From Chrysomallon squamiferum (taxonomy: Eukaryota > Mollusca > Gastropoda > Neomphalida > Peltospiridae), in contig CM022676.1 in assembly GCA_012295275.1 (NCBI GenBank), forward strand, positions 5,714,719 through 5,778,718: 64,000 bases of DNA, written 5' to 3'. The notes beneath the pieces are model-generated. The model was not told the DNA's origin. It saw nothing but the letters and a program-made list of their open reading frames with translations, and did no database searches. Shown piece by piece: positions 45,681 through 56,644 of the stretch. Position 1 is the first letter of the stretch. Every line of letters begins with the position of its first letter. A program made the position numbers and the translations under genes.

Positions 45681-46210
45681 CATACAACTTATTCATTTTT
45701 TTCTCTCTCTCTCTTTTCTTCTGAAAAATCATCGAATATTCGTGCGCACGGCGTATAAATCTGTCATGTGCTAAAGTCGTTACTACGTCAGACCTTAATG
45801 GCAGACGGCAATTTCTATGTTCGGCTTTGTACGTCTGCAAAGTTTGTTGCGATGTTTTAAACATTCCACGCCATAAATGGAAAGTACTTAGTGACATTCG
45901 GGGTCAGTGGTGTTGCAAGTAGCATTTACTTCCGGGTCAGTGATTTAGCAAAGTAAAATTTATGATGCAAAGTTAATAAAAAAAAACCCCAAAACACTAA
46001 CTGGCGTACGCCTCGTTGCTATTATTTGGGTCGATGCTATCTGCGATGAATGGAATTGATATAATGAGCAGTAAAGAAGGGCTTGTGGATAATTTATGTA
46101 TCTTTGAGTATGTCATGGATGACCAGTCCAACTTAGCTACTAATGCATTAGCCAGACGTCACGGATCGGTGAATTGTTTGGTTACGCTTATGAAAATTTA
46201 AAATTGCCAA
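45681..46210. other. Complex CpG-containing island
   Basis: TATTCGTGCGCACGGCGTAT at 45736, TTACTACGTCAGACC at 45780, CTTCCGGGTCAGTG (45929; GGGTCAGTGGTGTTG also at 45902) and GGCGTACGCC, a 10-bp palindrome at 46003-46012. Open frames on both strands (45897-45670 minus, 46034-46201 plus) have ordinary composition but no recognisable domain. Confidence 0.4.
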
Positions 46211-47045
46211 TATCAGGCATGAAAAAGATCCTTTAAATTTTAAAAACCTGAATTTAGATGAAATAATAATTCACATGCAAGCAAACAAAAAAAAAAAAAA
46301 AAAAAAATCAAAAAAATAAAAATAATAAAGAAATAATAATAATAATTATAAATTAAAATAAAGAAGTAAATAAATAAAAAAATAATAACAGAAACAAATT
46401 GTTAGCCAGACAAGTAAAGATAAAAAAAAAAAACTTTATTTCAAATATCCAGTCATCGCAAGTGTCTTAAATGCTTTTACGAAAACCACTGCTCTTTGTA
46501 AAACGTCTCTATCAAACTTTATAAATGTCAAAACGCCTTCAGTACTCAGCGACCATGCAATGTTTCGTGTACCCTGTCTAATAACATCAGGAGGAGACAA
46601 CTCTAAATTAAAAAAATAATAATTTAATTTAAATGGCTGGCTTACGAAAAAAGTTAATTAAATTATGGCTGTTGTGAAACAAATTAGGTGTAAACTTTGA
46701 GAGAGAGAGGAAAAAAAAAAAAAAAAAAAAAAAAAAAATAGTTCGAAAGAATTGTTGTCCAAAATATCAGGCAGAAATAAAATTAGTTTATGAATGAAAG
46801 TCTAGAAGCTAATGATAGAGAAGCGAAGCCATTTTAAAACTTTTTTCTATATTTTTTTTTTCCCCTTTTAGATCTTTCATATTCGATTTTTTAAAAGGTT
46901 TTTTAATTTTTAAGGTTCAATTTTTTTTTCCAACATTTTCATCATTGTTTTGCGTATTTTTACTTACTTTTTATATGTTTCAGTTTATTAAAAAAATAAT
47001 AATAATTGTAATAATAAGAACAATAGCTAAATAAATAAATAAACT
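46211..47045. other. A-rich region with long poly-A
   Basis: Poly-A 46287-46307 and 46711-46739, (AAT)n-type sequence 46310-46390. Otherwise AT-rich. Confidence 0.7.
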
Positions 47046-47165
47046 ATTATGTTATTTCCAAAATGGCGACGTTTTTCGTAACAAAGAACGTTGTAGCAAA
47101 TCTCTCATTATGCTTCGTCTTTCATCACACTACAAAATTGGTTATGATAATTTCAAAACCCGAAA
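47046..47165. promoter_or_regulatory. Short island with YY1-like site
   Basis: CAAAATGGCGACGTTTTTCG at 47059-47078. AAAATGGCGAC differs from AAnATGGCGGC at one base. Confidence 0.25.
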
Positions 47166-47780
47166 TGAACTAGTCGAAAAAAAAAGAAGAAGAAATATAT
47201 AAAAAAAAAAATAAAGTAAAGAAAGGAAGAAAAAAACAGAGTGAGAAAGAAAGAAGAAAAATTAAGTGATGAAAGATATATAGATAATTTATGATTTGTT
47301 AGGTAAGTTTACTCATTTTGACTTCATAATTGAGTCATTATGTACAGACCGACAGACGAACAGAAAAAAAAAAAAAGAGAAGAAAAAACTTACAAGACAC
47401 AATAATAACATCATAAAGAAAATGGAAAAACGAGAAATAAAGAAAAAAGGGACAGAAAAAAAAAATAAAATAACATGGAAAAAAGAAAAATAACAGAAAA
47501 TAAAAAAGAATGAAAAAAGCAGAAGAAAAAGGGAAAATATCTATTAAAATAAATTATGATGAAAAGGACAACAGAGAAAGAAAAAAAAATAACAAAAGCA
47601 AAGAAAATCCAAAAATCGTATATAATATAAATTACGAAATAAAACAAAAAGAGAGAGAAAAAAAAAGGACCATAAAGAAAACAAAAATGAAAAAAACAAC
47701 AAAAAAAAACAGCTACAACAAGAAAACGAAAAATAAAAGAACAAAAGGTAAAAATAAAAATAAAGAGAAAATGTAGACAG
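47166..47780. repeat. A/G-rich polypurine region
   Basis: About 600 bp dominated by AAAAGAAAA/GAAAAATAA words. The Lys-rich plus and Phe-rich minus frames here are compositional artefacts. Confidence 0.85.
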
Positions 47781-48059
47781 AACCGTTTGTTTCACAGTTG
47801 AATGAAATATTAGCTCAAGTCAAAAAGTTTACCATCGGAGTATTCGTGTTGTCAAAAGAATACCATTATTAATATTTACTACAACGGAACAACAAATAAC
47901 CTCATTTCAATGCGTTCTTTTTTCTTCTTCTTCTTTTTTTTTTATTCTTCTTCTTTTTTTTTATCCTTCTTCCATCCTGAATTCCTGAGCTTTGGTTCTT
48001 GGCCAACAACAATTGTCTTTTGTTATACTACAGAGAATATTTTAGTTTGAAAAAAACAA
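47781..48059. other. AT-rich spacer
   Basis: TTCTTCTTCTTTTTTTTT occurs twice (47926, 47947). Otherwise unremarkable. Confidence 0.6.
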
Positions 48060-48665
48060 AAAATAAAAAATTCCAATTTGGTGGTTGAAATGGTCTAAAA
48101 ATTCTCTATATTTTCAAATACTTATTTTATCGTTAAACTTTTTTCTTTTTTTTAATTACAAATGGATGCCAAAAAGCCAATAAAACTTTTTTTTGGAGAT
48201 AATGTACAACAAGAAAATGTTTTCAGTTTCTTAACTTTTAAGTATACATTTGGCGGTTAAAATGTTCTAAAAAAAAATTATATTTCCAATTTATCTTTTT
48301 ATCGTTATGTTTCGTTATTTATTACAAGAAGCAAATAAATCATAATTTTGAAGTAATGCTAAACTTTAGATAAATTTCAAGTGTATATATGGCTGTAAGA
48401 ATAAATAGCCTTATAAAATTCTTTATATTATCAAGTTATTACTTTATCATTTTACTTCGTTATTTTTAAAGATCGTTGCTGATAAACAGATAAAACATAA
48501 CTTTGAAGTAATGCAAAACTTCAGGAAAAGTTATCAATTTCAAAAAAATTAAATATTCATATGCAGATATTAATAAATAAATTGTTGAATTATGCTGTTA
48601 AGCGTATATTTTTTTATCATTATACTTTATTGTTAATTAATGTTACGAGGAAAAAAAAAAAAAAA
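48060..48665 (+). repeat. Four-copy ~145-173-bp degenerate repeat
   Basis: TTATCGTTA/TTATCATT-type starts at about 48125, 48298, 48441 and 48613. Between them are ATTACAA, AATAAAACATAATTTTGAAG, TAATGCTAAACTTTA and AAGTGTATATTTGGC-like blocks. The best pair is TTTGAAGTAATGCTAAACTT (48346) and TTTGAAGTAATGCAAAACTT (48502). Confidence 0.7.
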
Positions 48666-48875
48666 TAAGAAGTAAACAGAATAAATTTAGACTTCTTTGT
48701 TGTTTGCTATCATTAACTTTTGTTTAGTTCTTTAAAAGTTTTACGAGCAATTTTAATTAGTAAAATTGCCGGCTGACAATAAAGGTATTTTCAGACGTTC
48801 TTTTTTAAGATATTTAATTTTGGTAATAGCTTTTAATTTCGGGGAATCATCTTTTTCTCCCTTATTCTGTTATGA

Positions 48876-48909
<34 letters not shown>

Positions 48910-49245
48910 CATAATAAATGTATTTTGTAAAAATATAGCTTAGAAGTTTATTTTGAAGATAATTTAAGAACAGGCTAATTGCATTCAAGAGTTAAGTAGG
49001 TTCTCTTACATACACCTTCTCTTTTCATTTCAAATTCTCCACCTTTTCATATTCTGTCAGACACACGCCTTTTGTAAAAACAAAATTTAAAAAAAAAAAA
49101 AATTCCTTTATAATTAAACTCGTTTCATACAGAAAGATTCTTTTTCCACTTTACCGAATACACCCCTTTTCTGAAATTGGCTCTTTAATTTGTCAGTCTT
49201 CAAAAGTTTCCCTTCTTAAAAGCTCTTCTTTGTAATAATAAAAAC

Positions 49246-49276
<31 letters not shown>

Positions 49277-49589
49277 CCTATATTTACTTTAAAAGTTCAT
49301 TTTTAAGCCTGCGTTAAAATCAAGCATACTTTTTCGGTTTTCTGTTTAACATCTTGGCTACGAAATTATGTAATAAAATAACTGTTATTATAGAAATATG
49401 TTTCATTTACTCCATTTTCCTCCCCCCATGCACTTCGTCCCTCTTTTGCTTTTGTTTAATCTCTTCGTTTCTTCCTCTTTATTACTGAAATCGAAAAACC
49501 GATCAATAAAATTTTAAATATGTCTGATAAGATCTGAACCCAGAATCTTCAGCTGAAGTGTGCGCAATAATACAAATATGCATCGTTCT
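48666..49589. other. AT-rich spacer with poly-A and poly-T
   Basis: Poly-A 48879-48908, poly-T 49249-49277. Ordinary AT-rich sequence between them. No gene. Confidence 0.65.
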
Positions 49590-49740
49590 CTTTGTCTATT
49601 ATTTTTCCTGTTCCATCTAGGCCTCATAACAGGTTTATCAAAAAGCATGGGACTGGCGTATAATTTTATGTCTATGAGAAGGTGCGCATAACATGATAAA
49701 TTACTGTTAATAAATAAATAAATAAATAAATAAATAAAAG
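49590..49740 (+). mobile_element. Degraded tRNA-derived SINE (mollusc type), body
   Basis: Ordered blocks CCTGTTCCATCTAGGCCTCA, TAACAGGTTTATCAAAAAGC, ATGGGACTGGCGTATAATTT and TATGTCTATGAGAAGGTGCG, then CATAACATGATAAATTACTG. They align with the body of the copy near 19.6 kb (ACAACAGATTTATTGAAA, GTCCATGAGAAGGTGCATAT). The tail is replaced by (AAAT)n at 49710-49738, a common SINE end. Confidence 0.72.
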
Positions 49741-50290
49741 TGAAGATAGATATGCCAGGAATGCTAAGAACATCTATTTTACTTGATAAACTTTAACACA
49801 CAATTGGCACTTTTATAACACGACAATGGCCTTTAAGGATAAAAAATATAATTTTTTTTTTTTTTTTTTTTTTTAAATCCATTAACAATAAAATGACGTC
49901 ACAATGAGTAATTTTTTTTTTGCGTCACAATGGCAGAGTTCATTGTAGTTCAGTGAGAGAGATCACGAATTGCACCTGCATTAAGAACAATAACCAACGT
50001 CAAACAATGAGAACACAATCTGTGACGCATTAAACAGAAGAAAAAAAAAAAAAAAAAAATGGCTGAAAGCTGGTCTGATTGGAATTGTATAAAAGTCGTA
50101 ATGTTTGGATTTGAGCTTGTACTCTTAGATGTTTGCCTTTGATCTTCCAGCAATGTTATTGTAATTTATGAATATTAGCCCAGCATGGGAATTTGTAAAT
50201 TGCTGGCTCCGTAACTTTAAGCAGACTCGCTGTTTTCGACGGAGATTGTAGGATTCTTTTTTTCCTTCATTTTCTTTTCTTTTTTTTCCC
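49741..50290. other. Mixed sequence
   Basis: Poly-T 49851-49874; AATGACGTCACAATG (CRE palindrome TGACGTCA at 49893-49900) and TGCGTCACAATGGC at 49921, the word GTCACAATG occurring twice; poly-A 50039-50059 followed by ATGGC. Complex from 50060 to 50260. No gene. Confidence 0.5.
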
Positions 50291-50446
50291 CCCCGTCTTC
50301 TTTATCAGAAAATTTTTTAAAATTAAAATTCACGCTTCCTTCGTCCTTTAATTTTTTCATTATAATTTGCAAGTTTTATTCTGTTTGCTTTCTTTTTTCA
50401 TTTTTTTAAATTCTTCATTTTTTTTTTTTTTTTTTTTTTTTTTCTT

Positions 50447-50480
<34 letters not shown>

Positions 50481-50613
50481 CTTTTTTGCTGAACTTTATT
50501 AGGATTCTTTCCTCCTTCCGCGTTATCGAGTGTCATGGTGACTTTCTGGGCCTTTTTTTGTGACAGTGAGATTTCATAACGATAATAAATTCCATTGATT
50601 TCTGTCATCTCAG

Positions 50614-50615
<2 letters not shown>
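50291..50615. repeat. Poly-T rich region
   Basis: T runs 50418-50443 and 50449-50476 with C interruptions. Confidence 0.9.
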
Positions 50616-50687
<72 letters not shown>

Positions 50688-50690
50688 GCA
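50616..50690. repeat. (CT)n microsatellite
   Basis: Pure CT 50618-50684, then CATGCATACATATGCATAC. Confidence 0.98.
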
Positions 50691-51060
50691 TACATATGCA
50701 TACAATACGGACAAACATTTCTGATATAAATACACGCATACACAAAAGAATCATCCGTTCACTAATGTCACTGTCTCATGGACACGTCCATTTTCGCTCG
50801 ATCTTGCACAAATATACGAACTCTCTTTCTCGCTCGCTCGCTCTCTCTCTCTTTCTGTATTTCTCTTTGTCTCTCTGTATCTCACAATCTTTCACACATG
50901 CACATACACACAAATGTCCTCTTCAGATTCAAATAACTGATATATTATTCGTAACAAAAGATCACGCATACCGTATCACCCATTCTTCCACATAGCCTTC
51001 TACATGATTAAACCAAAGAACGTTGTTACAAAACATACTCGATATAGACCTTTCAAAAAA
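50691..51060. other. Mixed sequence with imperfect (CT/CTCG)n
   Basis: CTCGCTCGCTCGCTCTCTCT at 50829 and TCTGTATTTCTCTTTGTCTC. The remainder is moderately complex. Confidence 0.65.
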
Positions 51061-51092
51061 AAAAAATAATAATAATAATAATAATAATAATA
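51061..51092. repeat. (AAT)n microsatellite
   Basis: Ten AAT units after a poly-A. Confidence 0.95.
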
Positions 51093-51550
51093 ACGCTGTC
51101 AAATGTCAAAGTCATGTCATTTCTACAAGCATATTTACAAACCCTTCCAGCTTAATTATTAACATTTTATAGCCATTGTCACACCTACAATAACTCACGC
51201 AGGGCCAGAGAACTGCGGTCACTACGGTAGCATATTGGTTTAATAAAGCTTAACAAAGGCTAATAAATTGATTCACAGACACCGTTCGCCGAAGTCTGGC
51301 TTGAGACCCGTCGCTGATTATTGACCGTGAAATGGCTATAACTTGATCCGTGACAGGTCGCAGACGTCCAAAGTCCTTGACCAGTTTGTCTGACAAATGA
51401 TGACTAAATACTTTACAAGATTTGTTTGTTCGTAGATTTTCGTCCCTCTTTTTTTTTTTCTTTTTTCAAAGTTTTTTTCTTTCTTCGTTTGGCGCCAAAT
51501 AATAATTTGCCTGTCTCACGTCACTTTTAAATATCCGCCAGCCGCTTCTA
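51093..51550. promoter_or_regulatory. Complex CpG-containing island
   Basis: AGACACCGTTCGCCGAAGTC (51278), GACCCGTCGCTGATTATTGA (51305), ACAGGTCGCAGACGTCCAAA (51353) and CCAAAGTCCTTGACC (51368-51382), which resembles an HNF4 CAAAGTCCA site. Poly-T 51450-51459. No coding frame recognised. Confidence 0.3.
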
Positions 51551-51555
51551 ACGTC

Positions 51556-51614
<59 letters not shown>

Positions 51615-51720
51615 TAATAATAATAACATGGACCGTACAAGACATGGTCATAAATTGTTCTGACAATTTTTTTTATTTTTTTTATTATTATTATTTTTTT
51701 GTTATTAGGGTTTCAGTTTA
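51551..51720. repeat. (AAT)n and (TTA)n
   Basis: (AAT)n 51555-51626 with one GAT unit; TTTATTATTATTATTT at 51681. Confidence 0.96.
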
Positions 51721-51869
51721 GAAATTCTTTTATGTTTTCATTTAGGCGATGCATCATTTTGGATGCTTTCAATTATTATTATTTGTCACCTGGTGTGCCA
51801 TGATGATAAAGATGATTATAAATTAATCATCAAAATTATTTTGTTTGTGTGTTCATGCCTGTATGCATG

Positions 51870-51930
51870 TGTGAGTTATCACGATAAAGTGTGCATGTGT
51901 GTGTATGTGTGTATATGTTCGTGTGTGTGC

Positions 51931-52003
<73 letters not shown>
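51870..52003. repeat. Compound (TG)n(GA)n repeat
   Basis: TGTGCATG-type degenerate TG from 51870, pure TG 51921-51947, then pure (GA)n to 52003. Confidence 0.97.
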
Positions 52004-52004
<1 letters not shown>

Positions 52005-52065
52005 AAACAAAAAGGAAAAGCCACCATGTTTAAAAGGTTCACACTTCAAAATGATTTAGCTGTAG
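52004..52065 (+). repeat. 62-bp dispersed repeat attached to (GA)n, copy 1
   Basis: Begins CAAACAAAAAGGAAAAGCCA and ends CAAAATGATTTAGCTGTAG. The same segment with two substitutions by eye follows another (GA)n at 58321-58381, so GA tract plus flank look like one mobile or duplicated unit. Confidence 0.92.
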
Positions 52066-52333
52066 TTTAAATTTACAGCATGAAAAAAAAAAAATATATA
52101 AAATGCTAGTGCACATGAATTAGTTATAATTAATATACAAAATCAGAAGCATCCATGTGGTGATATATTTTGCGAGGGCGGAAGGAAACCTTTTCAGAAA
52201 GCCAGAGGGAAATATAAAAATGATTAATCGACTCCCACACCAACTCATAGTCTATTTAGCTAAAATTAAAATGTTGCGGTTTAACCACATTTTGTAAATT
52301 GTTTTATTTTATTTTATTTTATTTTATTTTATT

Positions 52334-52368
<35 letters not shown>

Positions 52369-52840
52369 TGTAATTATTTATTTTTTATTGTAACAGTTGC
52401 ACTTTTACCGTCTTGTTTCTTTTCAGATGCTTCTTTCTATGCGTCTGTTTGTCTGTTTGTCTGGTCTCCCTAGCTGTCCATCTGTTCATCCATCTTTCTT
52501 TTTTTTTTTTTTTTAATCCTTATTACTTCTTCTATCTTTTGTATTGCCATTATTATTAATATCATTTTTAAATAGATTAATTAGGAGATTATATGTTGTA
52601 AAAGTATTTTAATATCACTATTAAATCCAATGTTCATTTTTAATTATTTTTTACTCTTTTCTTCTTCTTTTTTTTTTCTTCTGCCTGTTAAGGCGCAGCT
52701 GTCCAACTAAATAAACAAAACAATTATTACAAAGACCAAAAAAATAACAACACAGATTATTTTGTTGCATTTCGATTAAAAAGATATCTTCCGATTATTG
52801 CGATACTCTTGGGACATTCGTACATTCGGTGATTAAACGA
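52066..52840. other. AT-rich spacer with (TTTTA)n/(TTTA)n
   Basis: (TTTTA)n and (TTTA)n 52299-52370, poly-T 52499-52515. GCGAGGGCGGAAGGAAACC at 52173 is a GC-richer patch. No gene. Confidence 0.65.
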
Positions 52841-53320
52841 AAAAAAAAAAAAAAAAGAACAACTATTCGTTTACGATGACCACGGGTCAGAATCTGTTAA
52901 TAATATAAAACTGGTCAAGAGGGTATTGTCAACAAAACGCGGGCCGCGTCCCGGTAAATTTCGGTGACCTTCGGAAAACGTCGGCGAACTTCGTCGAAAT
53001 AAAAAGCGATCTCTTGTGACCTTGGTCACGGTTCCAGTGTCGATCGAAAAGACTATGAATATAAGCGGCCATTTTTATATTAAGTGTCCGTGACTTCTGG
53101 CGCGTACTTCCCGCACGCGCCACCCTCTCACGTGCGCTGCTTCTCGCGAAAGCACACAAAGAATACAATACACGGACAGCAATCTCAGACGGGCTGTTCA
53201 CAGTGACAAGCAAATATAATGAAGTTCGGTCGCTTGTTCGTAATTAATAACTGGAATTAGACTTTTATTTGCTTAGCTATGAACTGGATAGTTGAATGCG
53301 TCGAATAAATTATGATTATT
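52841..53320. promoter_or_regulatory. CpG-rich island, possible promoter
   Basis: The most CpG-dense block in the window. It contains GTGACCTTGGTCAC (14-bp palindrome, 53016-53029), GCGGCCATTTTTA (53065, YY1-like on the minus strand), TTCCCGC (53108), CACGTG (53129-53134) and TCTCGCGA (53142-53149), all known promoter-associated motifs. The 94-codon minus frame here (53213-52929) is the usual open frame of CpG-rich DNA and has no recognisable domain. A promoter or 5' exon is plausible but unproven. Confidence 0.4.
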
Positions 53321-53999
53321 ATTTAAATTTGCTTAAAAGTTTGTTCATATTAATGTAAAAAAAAAAAAAAAAAAAAAACGATTAACGTCTGTGTATAAAA
53401 TGCATAATTTAAAATTTCTTTTTTACACATACACACAGAAATGTATTTTACACATAACCTGATATGGTTAAACACAAATCACCACAACATAATACTACTA
53501 CTATTACTACTACTGTAACAACAATGATAATAGTAATGGTAATGGTAATAGCAAACCAAGAATGAAATTAAGAATAATAAATAACTAACAAAAACACACA
53601 CACACACACACACACACATTAACCATTATAGATAACAATGTTAATTTCATAAAGTTTGTCTAAAGCTGATTGATGAAAAATAAAATGAAAAAAAACCCAC
53701 AAAACAACAACCACAAAACCCCTCCAAAAACACACAAAAAACACGAAAAATGTATAACAACAATAACAACAACAACAACAACAATAACAATAATAAAATA
53801 TTTAGATACTATTTCAAATATTATCTAACAACCAAAACTGTCAAAAAACTAGGATTTACTGCCCATCGATTAAAATCGCAAAAGTACAATAAACAAATTG
53901 CAAAGGTCGTAGCAACAAAGAAACATACGACGAAGCAATACGAACGAAACAAAACAAACACACGATTTTATATTTCGATGAACCTGCTTTTAAACCTAT
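53321..53999. other. A-rich region with (CA)n and (AAC)n
   Basis: Poly-A 53358-53378, triplets (ACT/AAT/GGT) 53491-53550, (CA)n 53590-53618, (AAC)n 53756-53794. No gene. Confidence 0.8.
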
Positions 54000-54420
54000 C
54001 AAGCAATAATTTGCACTGCAACGCGAACCCATTACGTAGATAGATCACGGATGAACAAATCTGTAAGATTCGCGAATTACGACTTTTACGATAATCGTAA
54101 ATTACTGCACCCGTATAATCTGCTTTATTGGCTGCGTTCGGAAATGATGGACAGAACGCCGAGGCAGGAATACAGAACGAATGAAGGAGAGATCGAATGG
54201 ACAGAATAACTCATCATTATTGTCTCCGGGACGCGGCCTGAAATTTATGAAAGACAATAATTGAATGAGCGTCCGTTGAAACGACCGGCTTGAAACCGAT
54301 AAAAATAAATTATCAGAATTGTTATGTCGTCTGCGTTCTCCGTGGTGGTGGTCGTGTGTGGGTGTGGATGAATGGTTCTTTTTGGGAAGCCCCGGGTTTT
54401 TCAAATTATTATTTATTTTT
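54000..54420. promoter_or_regulatory. Complex CpG-containing island with Sox-like inverted pair
   Basis: ATTATTGTCT (54216-54225) and AGACAATAAT (54252-54261) are exact inverted copies of a Sox-type ACAAT word around a GC-rich spacer (CCGGGACGCGGCC). Further CpGs lie in GTCCGTTGAAACGACCGGC. Frames on the minus strand are not recognisable. Confidence 0.35.
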
Positions 54421-54720
54421 TATTTTTTTTCTATTGTAGTAGAAGTGCGTGTATTTTAAAGCAGATGCAATGTTCATGAACTTGAAATTGAACCGTAGCC
54501 ATTTTTTTTTTTTTTTTTTAAATTTTTGAGGTCATCCAGTGTGATATTATTTATTAATTGTTTTTGTTTTTAACTGTTATATTACATTTCATTTCATTTA
54601 TTTTTATTTTATTTTGTTTTTTATTTTATTTTATTTTTTTTTATTTTATTTTATTTCATTTTATTTTATTAATTCAGTCATTCATTTATTTAATTATTTA
54701 TTTATTCTATATTTTTTCAA
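54421..54720. repeat. T-rich with (TTTTA)n
   Basis: Poly-T 54501-54519; (TTTTA)n and (TTTCA)n 54590-54672. Confidence 0.88.
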
Positions 54721-55339
54721 TTATAAAGAAATTCGTTTCATCTTGAAAGTTTATACGCACTTCAGTAACACCCCCTCATTTTCTCTAATCCACTAACCCT
54801 TAGAGATTATCTCCATGAAAGACTAGCTTTAACCATGTTTGTTTAAGTCACGGACAACATTAGAGTAAAACAACCTATGTTCTTTTAAATGCACGGTACA
54901 CTATGTAAATACTTCGTTTGTACAACTGCCCTTCAAAAGATACAGACTCCTGTATCACACGGTCTCTTGGTAGATAATTGAAAACAGGAGTTCGGATTAA
55001 ACCAAGGGCGTCAACATCTCCACGGGGTAAGAGACACCCGACGCTGCTCTAAGTCAGGTCTGTGTACATACGTCCGTGAAGCTCATTAGATATATTTCAT
55101 AGGGCGTTGGTCATGTGTGATATGTGCCCCCAAGGGGTAAGATAAGAAGCCACATAACAGCCCGGGCAGTTTTGGTCAGCTAATTTCGTGTGATGGCTTC
55201 GTTGTTGTAAAAAGACAGGCCGAAAAAAACCACTTGATATCGAGCCTTCTGTTTGTCTGCTCTCAGGAGATTCGAAAAACAGAATTGATTAAAAACGAGA
55301 TGGAATTGAAAGAAATAATAAATTGTTTAATGTTTGTAA

Positions 55340-55340
<1 letters not shown>
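54721..55340. other. Complex single-copy-looking sequence
   Basis: About 500 bp with almost no simple repeats. CCACGGGGTAAGAGACACCC (55020) and CCCCAAGGGGTAAGATAAGA (55127) share GGGGTAAGA, about 110 bp apart; GTAAGA also resembles a splice donor. No gene recognised. Confidence 0.45.

Positions 55341-55344
<4 letters not shown>

Positions 55345-55411
<67 letters not shown>
55345..55411. repeat. Pure (GA)n microsatellite
   Basis: About 66 bp of GA. Confidence 0.98.
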
Positions 55412-55415
<4 letters not shown>

Positions 55416-56185
55416 GTTTGTATGATTTAAACGATTTATTGAAAAATATTTAGAGACGTTATAAAGATAAACTTTAATCATTTCAGAAACATTTAACGAA
55501 TCCGATCTTACCCGATCAAAATTCGACGACGTAAACTGACGAATATATTCGAGAACAATGTAGAAAAATACGTCTTCTATGTTAATAAAATTTCATAACA
55601 GATTGAAATCCATTATTATTATTTTTTTTTTTTTTTTTTTTTTTTTTCGTTTTGTTCTCCGCATTACCCATAACACAATTTTATATCAAGCCTTGCACCA
55701 GTTTTATGATTATGAGATGGTGGCAATTGGCGCGAAAAGGTGCAAACACGAGGACGCAATTTACAAGTCGTATGACGTTTGTCGCGTCTGGTGCAAAGCC
55801 ACGTCTGCAAACAGACAGCAAGTTTTTTAGGAGCCCGCGCGCGGCACATTTTCGCGCCAATACGAAAAGTAGATTGTAAACGATTTTGCTTTGCCGTGGT
55901 GTTGTGTTTCACTTTGACGATTTGCAAAGACAAACTGATGACTATAAGTACAATGGAACGAAGGATCGAATGCATCACGCAATTTCAACGATGACGGGAA
56001 ATTTGCTGATAAGCGAGCAGATGGGATGAATAATGCGAGAGATAGAATGAATTGTGTTTCATGTGTTAATTTGTGTGTTTGGGGTATTAAAACAATGTGG
56101 CATCTAGATGTCAAGTATGTTGATGTAAATTGCTGTTGACGCAGAACCGATAATGTGTTCGATTGATTTTGGAGAAAAGAGTTGC
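55412..56185. promoter_or_regulatory. CpG-rich island with paired E2F-like sites
   Basis: TTGGCGCGAAAA (55727-55738) and TTTTCGCGCCAA (55849-55860) are perfect reverse complements, 110 bp apart, and resemble E2F/DP sites. Between them are two GTGCAAA words (GTGCAAACACGAGG, GTGCAAAGCCACG) and the CpG block CCCGCGCGCGGC. A poly-T (55622-55647) precedes. Several overlapping open frames occur on both strands but none has a recognisable domain. Best read as a regulatory or promoter segment. Confidence 0.45.
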
Positions 56186-56415
56186 ATAATAATAATAATA
56201 ATAATAATAATATCTTTGCAAGTAAGATTTTAAACTGCAATTTAGTATTTAAAGCAAATGTAAGATAACAATTAAAAATAATAAATAAATAAAACAAAGA
56301 AATGAAAAGATAAAAATAAAAGTGAGTAAATAAGTAAATACGCAAGTAATTAATTAAGTAAATAAAATAAACAAACAAACAAACAAATAAATAAATAAAT
56401 AAATAAACAAACAAA
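56186..56415. repeat. (AAT)n and (AAAT/AAAC)n
   Basis: (AAT)n 56188-56211; AAATAAATAAAC-type tetranucleotides 56277-56415. These encode the Leu/Phe/Tyr-rich start of the longest frame in the window. Confidence 0.93.
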
Positions 56416-56644
56416 TAGATGAAACATTAGAAAATAAATATGGAATACTGCATTTTATTTTATACTTCAACGTAAAGAAACTCCAGTAGCATCCGATCTC
56501 GTCAGGAAAGATCTCCATTCTGATCCAAACTCCAGCTTTAGCACGCCATTGTGTCTATTTTCGTCTAACATTACTGTTATTGTCTGCTTATTGTTAGTAA
56601 TGATTTTATATGCAAACTATAAATAGAACAGGACAGCAACACAG
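56416..56644. other. Complex spacer
   Basis: GATCTCGTCAGGAAAGATCT at 56495 and neighbouring mixed sequence. No gene. Confidence 0.45.

Noticed and set aside
46034-46201. Plus-strand frame in the 46-kb island
   Set aside because: Under 60 codons from its first ATG, unrecognised, and flanked by AT-rich sequence with no splice-site pattern I can support.
52929-53213. 94-codon minus-strand frame in CpG-rich DNA
   Set aside because: Long open frames are expected in CpG-rich DNA, where stop codons are rarer. The Arg/Ser-rich product is not recognisable, and the same bases read better as promoter motifs.
55827-56414. Longest open frame in the window (195 codons, minus strand)
   Set aside because: Its first third is Phe/Leu/Tyr-rich translation of the (AAAT/AAAC)n tract. 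The rest crosses a CpG-rich island without any recognisable domain. No codon-level or splice evidence supports it.
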